NCBI RefSeq assembly: GCF_004139715.1
Contig: NZ_CP035544.1
Coordinates: 3,003,494 to 3,067,493, forward strand
DNA from: Muriicola soli
GTDB taxonomy: Bacteria > Bacteroidota > Bacteroidia > Flavobacteriales > Flavobacteriaceae
Length of the DNA stretch: 64,000 nucleotides
Direction of reading: 5' to 3'
Part shown: one piece after another, positions 54,901 through 63,531 of the stretch
How the letters are laid out: every line of letters starts with the position of its first letter
Position numbering within the stretch: the stretch's first letter is position 1
Position numbers and translations under genes: made by a program
The notes under the pieces: model-generated
Databases searched by the model: none
What the model was told of the DNA's origin: nothing
What the model saw: only the letters and a program-made list of their open reading frames with translations

Positions 54901-55374
54901 TCATTTTTTCTTTCTTTCGAATACTTTTTCAAAGATCTCGCAGACTACTATCATACTCTCCCGCGGAACCCTGCCAAAAGGCTCCAATTCCCGGGTATAA
55001 TAATCCCAATGTGTTTTTTTCCAATAGTCGAGCGACTTGTCTCCTTCACCTTCAAGTTTGGCATAGGACTCCCTAATACTGAAAAAAGGTTTAAGCTTAA
55101 CTGCAACGGTCCTCACGATACAACGCGCATTTCCGTCCCAGTCTGTGATAATGGTAAAATCTCCAATTTTAGGCAGTGGTTCTTTTCGGTATTGCAGGCC
55201 TAAGAGGGAGTGAGAAGTTGCTCGTTTAACTCCTTTCAACACTAATTTTAAACAGGTATTGGCATCTTTTTCATTATCACAAAAATGCGTTACCACAGGC
55301 TCTTCGGCAAATGCGTATTCAAGGTGCTGGTCTAAAAAGTCGCCCCAGAGATTTCTTGCAGATGCATTTTCCAT
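54901..55374 (-). CDS. ASCH domain protein
   Basis: A 157-residue cytoplasmic protein with an ASCH fold. Visible are LKGVKRATSHSLLG, LPKIGDFTIITDWDGNARCIVRT, and YAKLEGEGDKSLDYWKKTHWDYY. Some members cleave modified nucleosides or bind RNA; the role here is unknown. It follows the second GMC gene in the leftward direction by 11 bases and so may share its transcript, but it does not fit the sugar theme. Confidence 0.85.
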   Translation of the reverse strand: MENASARNLWGDFLDQHLEYAFAEEPVVTHFCDNEKDANTCLKLVLKGVKRATSHSLLGLQYRKEPLPKIGDFTIITDWDGNARCIVRTVAVKLKPFFSIRESYAKLEGEGDKSLDYWKKTHWDYYTRELEPFGRVPRESMIVVCEIFEKVFERKKK

Positions 55375-55385
55375 AATTATGTAGG

Positions 55386-57104
55386 TTAAGAGAACACTCC
55401 TTTGTTAAATTCCTCAACGGCGTGATGGGCCGCCCTTGCTGTAAATGCCATATAGGTTAGGGACGGGTTAACACAACTCGCAGAGGTCATAAAAGCTCCA
55501 TCTGTAATATAGATATTGGGAACCGCATGGACCTGATTGTGCTTATTCACCACAGAAGTACGTGGATTCCATCCCATCCTGGCTCCACCCATTTCATGAA
55601 TCCCTAGTCCCGGTCCTGTCTCATTCTCATAAGGCTGAATATTTTTAAACCCTGCAGCTTCGAACATCAGCACGATTTGTCTGATAATGTCTTCCCGCAT
55701 TTTGTATTCATTGTCTTTAAATTCAACATCAAAATCGAGCTGAGGAAGACCCCATTGATCTTTCTCGGTCGCGCTTAGGGTTACCCTGTTTTCGTGATAG
55801 GGCAGCATCTCCCCAAAACCGGAAACTCCAATTTGCCAGGGTCCCGGTTTAAGGATATTTTCCTTGAGCTCCTTTCCGTATTGCATCTCAGCCACTGAAA
55901 CTTGCCAGTCGGTTCGGCTGGCTCCCCCCTGATACCCAAAACCACGCAGGTAATCCCTTTGCCTCGACTTCTCATTGACATTGACAAAGCGGGGAATATA
56001 AAAGCCGTTAGGCCTTCTTCCTTTGTAAAATTTATCCAGATATCCATCAACCGACGCTGTAGCGCCTAGTTGGTAATGGTGATCCATTATATTGCGTCCT
56101 ACCTGGTCGTGGTCATTTCCAATACCGTTGGGAAACCTTTCAGACTTGGATTGTAACAGAATACCAACACTGGCCATTGCAGAGGCACACAAAAAGATCA
56201 CCTTAGCTTTAAACTCTAATTTTTCATGAGTTTCTGCATCGACAATTCGCACCCCTGTCGCTTTTTTACTTTGGTCGTCATAGATGATTTCATAAACGAT
56301 AGAATTTGTCCTGAGGGTCATATTACCGGTTCTCTCAGCAGCAGGGAGGGTAGTTGAATTACTGCTGAAATATCCCCCGAAAGGACATCCTCTCGAGCAA
56401 CGGTTGCGATACTGACAGGGATTTCTGCCTTCATGGTTTGATTCCTTATCTGTAATATGGGCCACCCTACCTATGGTCAGGACTCTGTTGTCATCGAATT
56501 TTTCACCCATGGCCTTTTTGAGGTCTTCCTCGGGACAAGTGAGGTCCATCGGGGGTTGAAATTGACCATCCGGCAGATGATCTAAACCAAGAGCTTCTCC
56601 GCTTACACCAATATAAGTTTCAACCTTGTCATACCATGGGCTGATATCCGCATAGCGTACCGGCCAGTCTACAGCTATGCCTTCCTTTAGATTTGCTTCA
56701 AAATCAAGATCACTCCAGCGATAACTCTGGCGCCCCCAGGTAAGGGAACGACCTCCCAGGTGATAGCCCCTGATCCAATCGAATCGTTTGGTTTCCTGAT
56801 AGGGGTGTTCCAGGTCATTGACAAAAAAGTGTTTGTTGTCTTCCTTGGGTGCCCATCCTAACCGGAATTGTTTGGGATACTTTTTTTTCTCTTCCCTGGA
56901 GAGTACGTTGTTGTTGGGCAAGTCCCAGGTATCCATATTCGAAGTAGGATAGTCCTTAATATGCTCCACCATTCTGCCTCTTTCGAGTACAAGGGTTTTT
57001 AAACCACCTTCACAAAGTTCTTTGGCAGCCCATCCCCCGGTAATCCCGGTTCCTACCACTATGGCGTCAAATTGATTTTGCAGAATGTCAGTTGTATTAC
57101 CCAT
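55386..57104 (-). CDS. GMC-family FAD oxidoreductase, copy 2
   Basis: A 572-residue protein, a clear paralogue of the copy at 49113-50831 and equal in length. The FAD motif AIVVGTGITGGWAAKEL, the cysteine cluster PCQYRNRCSRGCPFGGYFSS and GIHEMGGARMG near the end are all kept. It also lacks a signal peptide. Unlike copy 1, no subunit 3 gene is beside it. It either uses the copy 1 subunit, has a partner elsewhere, or stays in the cytoplasm. It is divergent from the isomerase-like gene at 57238. Confidence 0.86.
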   Translation of the reverse strand: MGNTTDILQNQFDAIVVGTGITGGWAAKELCEGGLKTLVLERGRMVEHIKDYPTSNMDTWDLPNNNVLSREEKKKYPKQFRLGWAPKEDNKHFFVNDLEHPYQETKRFDWIRGYHLGGRSLTWGRQSYRWSDLDFEANLKEGIAVDWPVRYADISPWYDKVETYIGVSGEALGLDHLPDGQFQPPMDLTCPEEDLKKAMGEKFDDNRVLTIGRVAHITDKESNHEGRNPCQYRNRCSRGCPFGGYFSSNSTTLPAAERTGNMTLRTNSIVYEIIYDDQSKKATGVRIVDAETHEKLEFKAKVIFLCASAMASVGILLQSKSERFPNGIGNDHDQVGRNIMDHHYQLGATASVDGYLDKFYKGRRPNGFYIPRFVNVNEKSRQRDYLRGFGYQGGASRTDWQVSVAEMQYGKELKENILKPGPWQIGVSGFGEMLPYHENRVTLSATEKDQWGLPQLDFDVEFKDNEYKMREDIIRQIVLMFEAAGFKNIQPYENETGPGLGIHEMGGARMGWNPRTSVVNKHNQVHAVPNIYITDGAFMTSASCVNPSLTYMAFTARAAHHAVEEFNKGVFS

Positions 57105-57237
57105 TTATTTCTGAGGTATTTCCTATATTTAGAATATATGCCCTAAAGGGGCTCATCCATAGTTTTATCTAATAAATATAGGACTAAAATCTGAGAGGGA
57201 CTAAACCCATTTTCAAACCTCAAATAAAATTCAAACG

Positions 57238-58290
57238 ATGAAAACGATAAAAGGACCCGCGGTTTTCCTTGCCCAGTTCGTAGACAATAAAGCACCTTTC
57301 AATTCACTTGAGGGGATGTGTAAATGGGCTGCAGACCTGGGTTATAAAGGGATACAAATTCCAACCTGGGAAAGCTTTTTAATTGATCTCGACAAGGCGG
57401 CTGAAAGTCAGGACTATTGTGACGAACTCAAGGGAACTATAAATTCTTACGGCCTGGAGATCACCGAGCTTTCCACTCATCTACAAGGTCAACTCGTTGC
57501 CGTACATCCGGCCTATGACCTGATGTTTGACAATTTCGCGCCTGATAAGGTAAAGAACAATCCCAAAGCCCGAACTGAATGGGCAGTGGATGTTGTTAAA
57601 AAAGCTGCTACAGCAAGCAGGCGGCTAGGGATTAAGGCGCATGCAACATTCTCAGGCGCCCTCTTGTGGCATACCTGGCATCCATGGCCGCAACGGCCAA
57701 AGGGACTTGTTGAACTGGGCTTTGAGGAACTGGCAAAGCGCTGGCTGCCCATTCTGGATCATTTTGAAGAAGAGGGGGTAGATGTATGCTATGAGATTCA
57801 TCCGGGAGAAGACCTGCACGACGGAGATACTTTTGAACGCTTTCTGAAAGCAACAGGGAATCACAAAAGGGTAAATATCCTTTATGACCCCAGCCATTTT
57901 GTATTGCAGCAATTAGACTATATCACCTATATAGACCATTACCATGAATTTATCCGGTCGTTCCATGTAAAAGATTCAGAGTTTAATCCTACCGGGAAAA
58001 AAGGAGCCTTTGGAGGCTATAACGACTGGGGGGACAGGGCAGGACGATACCGATCTCTGGGAGATGGACAAATCGATTTTAAAACTATCTTTTCTAAACT
58101 TACCCAATACGGCTGTGATGTCTGGGCTGTGATGGAATGGGAGTGCTGTATCAAGAGCCCGGAACAAGGTGCGAGAGAAGGAGCAGTCTTTATTCAGGAT
58201 CATATAATCGAGGCAACGCAAAAGACCTTTGATGATTTCGCAGGAGGTGAGACAGACAAGGCTATGCTCCGAAAAATATTAGGAATTTAA
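57238..58290 (+). CDS. Cytoplasmic sugar phosphate isomerase/epimerase-like TIM-barrel protein
   Basis: A 350-residue protein without a signal peptide. The barrel has ITELSTHLQGQLVAVHPAYD, CYEIHPGEDLHDG, ILYDPSHFVLQQ, SFHVKDSEFNP and VMEWECC, which carry the Glu, His and Asp metal ligands expected in this fold. It differs from the two exported barrels of the locus and is the likely cytoplasmic step. It is 8 bases before the first DUF1080 gene, so the three following genes form an operon. Confidence 0.86.
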   Translation: MKTIKGPAVFLAQFVDNKAPFNSLEGMCKWAADLGYKGIQIPTWESFLIDLDKAAESQDYCDELKGTINSYGLEITELSTHLQGQLVAVHPAYDLMFDNFAPDKVKNNPKARTEWAVDVVKKAATASRRLGIKAHATFSGALLWHTWHPWPQRPKGLVELGFEELAKRWLPILDHFEEEGVDVCYEIHPGEDLHDGDTFERFLKATGNHKRVNILYDPSHFVLQQLDYITYIDHYHEFIRSFHVKDSEFNPTGKKGAFGGYNDWGDRAGRYRSLGDGQIDFKTIFSKLTQYGCDVWAVMEWECCIKSPEQGAREGAVFIQDHIIEATQKTFDDFAGGETDKAMLRKILGI

Positions 58291-58298
58291 AATTCAGA

Positions 58299-59060
58299 AT
58301 GATGAAGATACAAGGCGCTTTCCTGATTATTTGCTTTCTCACATTTGGCGGGTGTAAAGAAAAAGCAAAGATGGATGAACAAAGTACTATAAAAAATATG
58401 GAGTTGGCAGACAATGAGATCAGCGGAGAAGGTGAATGGGAAATTTTGTTTGACGGGACTTCCTTTGATAATTGGAAAGCATACCTTGATGATGAAATGG
58501 CAGCGAACTGGGAGATAGAAGAAGGAGCTATGGTTTTTTATCCCCCCTCTGATCGTCCGAAAGGAGAAAGCTATAACATCGTTACAAGGGAAGCCTATAA
58601 CAGCTTTGTTTTATCGCTGGAATGGAGAGTCGCGGAAGGAGCAAATAGTGGGATTTTCTGGGGAATAAAAGAAGATTCAGTCTATAGGCAACCTTATGAA
58701 ACGGGTCCTGAGATTCAGGTTTTGGATAATCAAAGGCATCCGGATGCTAAAAACGGCAATACACATCAGGCAGGCGCATTGTATGATATGGTTGCTCCGG
58801 CAGAGGACGTGACTAAACCGGCAGGGGAGTGGAACAGCTGTGAGATCACTGTAAATTATAAAGAACAAAAAGGAAAAGTAATTCTCAACGGAGTTGAAAT
58901 TGTAGCTTTTCCATTAGATAATTCTCAATGGGAAGCCTTGGTGTCTGATTCTAAATTTGCTGATTGGTCCGGTTTTGGAAAATACGCTACCGGAAAGATT
59001 GGATTGCAGGATCACGGGGACGTTGTTGCTTTTAAAAATATCAAGATAAAAAGGTTATAA
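58299..59060 (+). CDS. DUF1080 (3-keto-disaccharide hydrolase) lipoprotein, copy 1
   Basis: A 253-residue lipoprotein with the lipidated cysteine C19 in LTFGGCKEK. The concanavalin-like DUF1080 fold shows ILFDGTSFDNWKAY, LEWRVAEGANSGIFWG, GPEIQVLDNQRHPDAKNG, and IGLQDHGDVVAFKNIKIK at the end. The Pfam name comes from family members that cleave 3-keto-glycosides. That activity fits the neighbouring dehydrogenases. The next gene, a second copy, begins after one base. Confidence 0.9.
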   Translation: MMKIQGAFLIICFLTFGGCKEKAKMDEQSTIKNMELADNEISGEGEWEILFDGTSFDNWKAYLDDEMAANWEIEEGAMVFYPPSDRPKGESYNIVTREAYNSFVLSLEWRVAEGANSGIFWGIKEDSVYRQPYETGPEIQVLDNQRHPDAKNGNTHQAGALYDMVAPAEDVTKPAGEWNSCEITVNYKEQKGKVILNGVEIVAFPLDNSQWEALVSDSKFADWSGFGKYATGKIGLQDHGDVVAFKNIKIKRL

Positions 59061-59061
59061 G

Positions 59062-59883
59062 ATGAGATCATATGGAATGATAATTCTGGCATTAATAGCC
59101 GGTATTTCTTGCAAAAACGTTGCTTCAGAAGACCGTAACGACGAGAATGAGGTTAAAGCAGAAGGCATCGTTTACGAGGAATACAGTGGGGAGGAACCCA
59201 CTACTCCTGAAGAAACCGAGTTGTACCAACCTGTACCCCCAAAGGTTGATCCCTTTGAAAATAACGGGGTTCCCAGTGACGCTGAAGTACTGTTTAACGG
59301 CAGCTCATTTGATCAATGGATGATGGTCAGAGACAGTTCTGAAGTCGTTTGGCATCTTAATGAGGACGGCAGCATGACGGTAAAGGATAAGACCGGAGAT
59401 ATCAGGACGAAGAAGAATTTTGGGGATGTTCAATTGCACCTCGAATGGCGATCTCCCGCCGAGGTTGAACGCGATGGCCAAAACAGGGCAAATAGCGGGG
59501 TTTTTCTGCAGGGTCTTTACGAAGTACAAATCCTTGATAATAACGATAATGATACCTATGTGAATGGGCAGGTAGCATCCATCTATAAGCAACATATTCC
59601 CCTCGCGATGGCCTCTGTTCCCAGCGGAGAGTGGAACAGCTACGACATTATTTACCGCGCGCCAGAATTCAATGAGAAAGGGTTGAAAGTGAAGTCGGCT
59701 ACCATTACCGTACTGCACAATGGAGTCCTGGTACAGGATCATGTAGAAATAAAGGGAACCACACCCTATATCGGATGGCCAAAAAATGTTGCTCATGGCA
59801 AAGGCCCCATCAAATTGCAGGACCATGGTGATAATAGCCGGGTGAGTTTCCGGAATATCTGGGTCAGGGAATTGCAGGAATAG
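59062..59883 (+). CDS. DUF1080 (3-keto-disaccharide hydrolase) lipoprotein, copy 2
   Basis: A 273-residue lipoprotein with the lipidated cysteine near residue 17 (IAGISCKN). A Glu/Pro-rich linker of about 50 residues precedes the DUF1080 domain, which shows VLFNGSSFDQWMM, LHLEWRSPAEVERDGQ, NSGVFLQGLYEVQILDN and KLQDHGDNSRVSFRNIWV. It differs from copy 1 in the linker and in substrate-side loops, which suggests another glycoside. The gene starts one base after copy 1 and ends the operon. Confidence 0.9.
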   Translation: MRSYGMIILALIAGISCKNVASEDRNDENEVKAEGIVYEEYSGEEPTTPEETELYQPVPPKVDPFENNGVPSDAEVLFNGSSFDQWMMVRDSSEVVWHLNEDGSMTVKDKTGDIRTKKNFGDVQLHLEWRSPAEVERDGQNRANSGVFLQGLYEVQILDNNDNDTYVNGQVASIYKQHIPLAMASVPSGEWNSYDIIYRAPEFNEKGLKVKSATITVLHNGVLVQDHVEIKGTTPYIGWPKNVAHGKGPIKLQDHGDNSRVSFRNIWVRELQE

Positions 59884-59942
59884 AGAAATAAGCTCTTAAA
59901 CGGGCGTTGGAAATTAATTACCTTAGCCGAAATATTTAGAAT

Positions 59943-60799
59943 ATGATCCAATCCATGACGGGATTTGGGAAGCATGTTTTGCAGCTACCCACCAAAAAGA
60001 TCACAGTTGAGCTGAAATCGCTCAATAGCAAATCTCTCGACTTAAATGCGAGGATGCCTCAAGCATACAGGGAAAAAGAACTGGCATTGAGAAAACTGAT
60101 TGCCACGGAACTTGGCAGGGGCAAGATAGATTTCAATCTTTTTGTAGAAATCACCGGAGATGAAACCTCTACCGAGATCAATGCAGCCGTCCTAAAACAA
60201 TACATCAAGCAGCTCAAGGCAGTAGCCGATGGAGATGACCTCCGGCTGATGGAGATGGCCCTGCGTTTACCCGATACTTTAAAGACCGAACGTGATGATA
60301 TTGATCCCGGGGAATATAAAGCGATTGTAGATGCATTGAAGAATGCGCTTAAGGAGATTCAGAAGTTTCGCTCAGAGGAAGGGCGTATTCTTGAGAGTGA
60401 CTTCAGCATGCGATTAAAGAACTTGCACCAGTTGTTAAATGAGGTGAAAGGGCTGGATGAGGAGCGGCTTAAAGCAATTCGTGACCGACTGGAAAAAGCG
60501 GTTACGGATATAAAAGCTGAGGTTGACGGGAACAGGTTTGAACAGGAATTGATCTACTACCTCGAAAAATTGGATATCACAGAAGAAAAAGTTAGGCTTG
60601 AGAATCATCTCAATTATTTGAGGAGACCATGTCTTCTGATACTTCAAATGGCAAAAAGCTGGGATTTATCAGTCAGGAGATAGGAAGGGAAATCAACACT
60701 ATAGGTTCTAAAGCCAACTATGCACCTATGCAGCAGATCGTAGTGCAGATGAAGGATGAGCTGGAAAAGATTAAGGAACAAATGCTCAATGTCTTATGA
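59943..60799 (+). CDS. yicC: YicC-family stress-induced endoribonuclease (frameshifted near 60618-60620)
   Basis: The frame reads MIQSMTGFGKHVLQLPTKKI and the usual ELKSLNSKSLDLNARMP. It breaks at a TTT run at 60618-60620. Adding one T restores HLNYFEETMSSD and the family-typical GRKIGFxxQEIxREINTxGSK-like ending, here KLGFISQEIGREINTIGSK, and gives 285 residues, the normal length. YicC is an endoribonuclease acting on RNA in E. coli. The stop overlaps the gmk start (ATGA), the usual yicC-gmk pairing in this phylum. Uncorrected, a false stop occurs at 60683. Confidence 0.88.
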
Positions 60800-61403
60800 G
60801 TGGTGGAGGTAAGCTGATCATCTTTTCTGCCCCTTCCGGCAGTGGAAAAACAACCATTGTGAGACACTTGCTCGCACAGCCGGAATTGAACCTGGCATTT
60901 TCTGTTTCTGCGACTTCCAGGCCTAGAAGAGGAAAGGAAAAACAAGGTGAACATTACTATTTTATGACCCTTTCGGAATTTAAAAAGCATATTAAAAACG
61001 AAGATTTCTGGAATGGGAAGAAGTTTACCGGGATAATTTCTACGGCACTTTAAAGAGTGAAGTGGAGCGATTATGGGGAGAAGGCAAGAATGTCATTTTT
61101 GATATCGATGTGGCAGGTGGACTTAGGATAAAGAAGAAATATCCTGAGGTAACCCTTGCAGTTTTTGTAAAACCTCCCAGTGTAGACGAACTTAAGATCA
61201 GACTTAAAAAGCGAAGTACGGAGTCAGACGAGAAGATCAATATGAGAATTGCTAAAGCCTCGGTAGAGTTGGCCACAGCCCCACAGTTTGACAGGATCAT
61301 AAAGAACTACGATCTTGATATCGCCCTCAATGAGGCCCATAGAATGGTCGCGGAATATTTGGGTGTTGAACCCTCGATTGAAAAGGAGGAACCGAAATCG
61401 TAA
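60796..61403 (+). CDS. gmk: Guanylate kinase (frameshifted near 61005-61007)
   Basis: The start MSGGGKLIIFSAPSGSGKTT holds the P-loop, and SATSRPRRGKEKQGEHYYF binds GMP. The frame breaks at a TTT run at 61005-61007. Adding one T gives EDFLEWEEVYRDNFYGTLKS and the rest (VIFDIDVAGGLRIKKKYP) in one frame, for 202 residues, the usual guanylate kinase length. The enzyme phosphorylates GMP to GDP. An essential gene being broken supports a sequencing error. Confidence 0.9.
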
Positions 61404-61415
61404 GGAATAAGTGCT

Positions 61416-61995
61416 ATGAAGAAAGTCGGACTCTATTTTGGCACTTTTAACCCCATCCATATAGGTCATTTAGTGATCGCAAATCACATGGTGGAGTTTT
61501 CGGATCTGGAGGAGATTTGGTTTGTAATTACCCTCAGAGTCCTTTTAAAATTAAGCAAAGCCTGCTGGAGATCACCACCGGTATCAGATGGTACAGGAGG
61601 CGGTCATGGAATATCCCAAGTTAAAGACAAGTACGATAGAATTTGACTTACCACAACCTAATTACACCATCAATACGCTGCTTCATCTCAGGGAAAAATT
61701 CGGTGAAGAATACAGCTTCTCCTGCTTTTAGGAGAAGATAATCTGAAGAGCTTTCACAAGTGGAAAAATTTCGAAGTGATCCTGGAAAATCACCATCTTT
61801 ATGTCTATCCCAGAATTTCCGGAGGCGCTATTCCGGTTCAATTTAAAAAACATCCAAAGATCCATAAAGTAGACGCACCGGTGATGGAGATCTCTTCCAC
61901 CTTTATCAGAAAAAACCACAAAATGGGGAAAATGTCAGGCCCTTTTGCCTGAAGCGGTTTGGCGGTATATGGACGAGATGAATTTCTACCGTTAG
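61416..61995 (+). CDS. nadD: Nicotinate-nucleotide adenylyltransferase (several frameshifts)
   Basis: The start [20 protein letters not shown] is the nucleotidyltransferase motif, with [10 protein letters not shown]. Five single-base losses are needed to keep the frame, at about 61531 (CCC), 61570 (G), 61721 (CC), 61929 (AAAA) and 61943 (TTTT). With them restored the protein is 194 residues and contains [15 protein letters not shown] and the [10 protein letters not shown] motif. It adenylates nicotinate mononucleotide in NAD synthesis. The number of losses points to poor base calls, and the gene follows gmk by 12 bases. Confidence 0.85.
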
Positions 61996-62017
61996 AAACT
62001 GAAAGCATTTGAAAAAT

Positions 62018-62050
62018 AAAGTGCTGCCCTTGCAGACAGCACTTTGTATT
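62018..62050. terminator. Bidirectional terminator after nadD
   Basis: AAAGTGCTG (62018-62026) pairs with CAGCACTTT (62037-62045) around a 10-base loop. The hairpin is symmetrical, with A and T flanks, and lies between the converging nadD and secreted-protein genes. Confidence 0.8.
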
Positions 62051-62097
62051 CCTTGAAATAATGTTTACTAAATAAAGCTAAGGCAACAGAGGTGAAT

Positions 62098-62602
62098 TTA
62101 CAGGAATGTACCAGTATCGTCTACTTTAACTCTCATTTTTTTGTCTCCATTGACAAGTAGCAATTTATAGACTTTATTAGCACCTTTTTGTTCGCTGTAA
62201 GTTACGCGATAAACGTCTTTGGATACTTTCCAATTGGGGAACCTTTCCAATAATGCAGTTTTAACTCCAATAGGGAGTGATACATCTTTAAATTTTTCGA
62301 TAGTTCGAATAACCTTTCCGTTAGCATCATATTCAGCAACTATTTTCCATCGGGAATGTAGAAAGAAACCGTATAGAATTCGAAATCTTCCCGATAGAAT
62401 TCAGCTTCAGTTACATCGTAAGAGGCAACCATTCGTTCCAGCATTTTAACAGGAACAGCTGCGGATCTTGAATCGGCTGCATTCAAATATTTGAAGTTCA
62501 TTGGTCTTATGACCACTTCGGAGAGCTCTTCAACCTTTACATCCTGGGTAAAGACTGGGATGGTTAATCCAAGAGCTAGTAAACCAAGGATTATTTTTTC
62601 AT
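62098..62602 (-). CDS. Hypothetical secreted protein, PepSY-like (two frameshifts)
   Basis: Read on the minus strand from the ATG at 62602, a base is missing in a T run at 62594-62599 and another in the T run at 62343-62346. With both restored it is a 168-residue protein with a signal peptide (MKKIILGLLALGLTIPVFTQ) and a C-terminal beta-rich domain, LERFPNWKVSKDVYRVTYSE and KKMRVKVDDTGTFL, that resembles PepSY-like inhibitor folds. The same gene often lies beside nadD in flavobacteria and is sometimes wrongly labelled nadD. Function unknown. Confidence 0.65.
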
Positions 62603-62725
62603 GGCATTAATGATTTAAATGTTAAAATGCCCTATTTAGTCCTCAAGGAGAATAAAGGTAGTGGGAGAAAAAACAACTTCCTATGATATTTATCATTATG
62701 CCGATAGATATATAGGATAAATAAT

Positions 62726-63449
62726 TTAATCTGTTTCTGTGGTGGCACGGGTTAGGATATCTGTACCAGTAATCGATTTTCCTTATTTGTATACCAGCTT
62801 CTATACTTGGAATCTTCATTCCTCCAACTTCTTCTATATCATTCAGCAGAATGTACTCTCCGTCATTTTTGTCTTCCTCATGAAAGAACTGATACGCCTC
62901 CAGAGCATAGGTTTCCGTATCAAATAGAAATACCAGGTGTCCTCTCCAATGTTTTCTTCATAGGTAACTCTTAGGACCAGATACTCCTTTCCCTGAAGAG
63001 ATTTTTTAATCGCAGTGGGATCCAGGATGGTACCCTTATCTTTTAATTTCATCGGAGACCATATAAGTAAGTGTAGTAATTTTCATCATCTCCGTGGGCC
63101 CGCATTTTTTTTGGTTATCAGTGGAATCATCGGCTTTAATTTCTTGGCCATTTACAACCAGGCTGCAAGATCCTTTATCAATTACTTCTTCCGTTGTGGT
63201 ATCATCTTTTCTCACTACCAATTTAAAATAGTCGGCCGGAAAATTCAGCGTAACCTCGCTTATTCGATCGCTATTATTGGGTGTTTCCATGGTGATAAAA
63301 AGGTGCCATGAAAATCGGACCAGGAGTTATGGGGGTCATGGTAAGCTATAGCTCTTGACAGCAATTCTTGGCCTTTGATCTCTTGAGCCAATAAGCCTGA
63401 GTGTAAAAAAAGAGGAACAAAATAGAGGGAGCAGAACAATTCGTATCAT
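62726..63449 (-). CDS. DUF6503-like secreted protein (multiple frameshifts)
   Basis: The minus strand holds pieces of one protein in several frames: a hydrophobic start, then AQEIKGQELLSRAIAYHDP, NSWSDFHGTF, TLNFPADYFKLVVRKDD, KLKDKGTILDPTAIKKSL, WYTNKENRLLGTDIL. The order, the HDPxNSW segment and the WYTNKE-LGTD ending match the secreted DUF6503 family, about 240 residues. At least five single-base losses are needed. The start codon at 63449 gives a likely signal peptide. Function unknown. Confidence 0.55.
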
Positions 63450-63531
63450 TATATGAAGAGATTAAGAAACCTGAAGTTCTAAAAATTATTCTAAATTGAA
63501 GGTATAAATTCATTTATAGCTTTTCTTATTT

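Noticed and set aside
60600..61060. Programmed frameshifting in yicC and gmk at TTT runs
   Set aside because: The same kind of loss hits unrelated neighbouring genes in many different homopolymers (A, C, G, T), with no slippery heptamer plus pseudoknot, so base-calling error is simpler.
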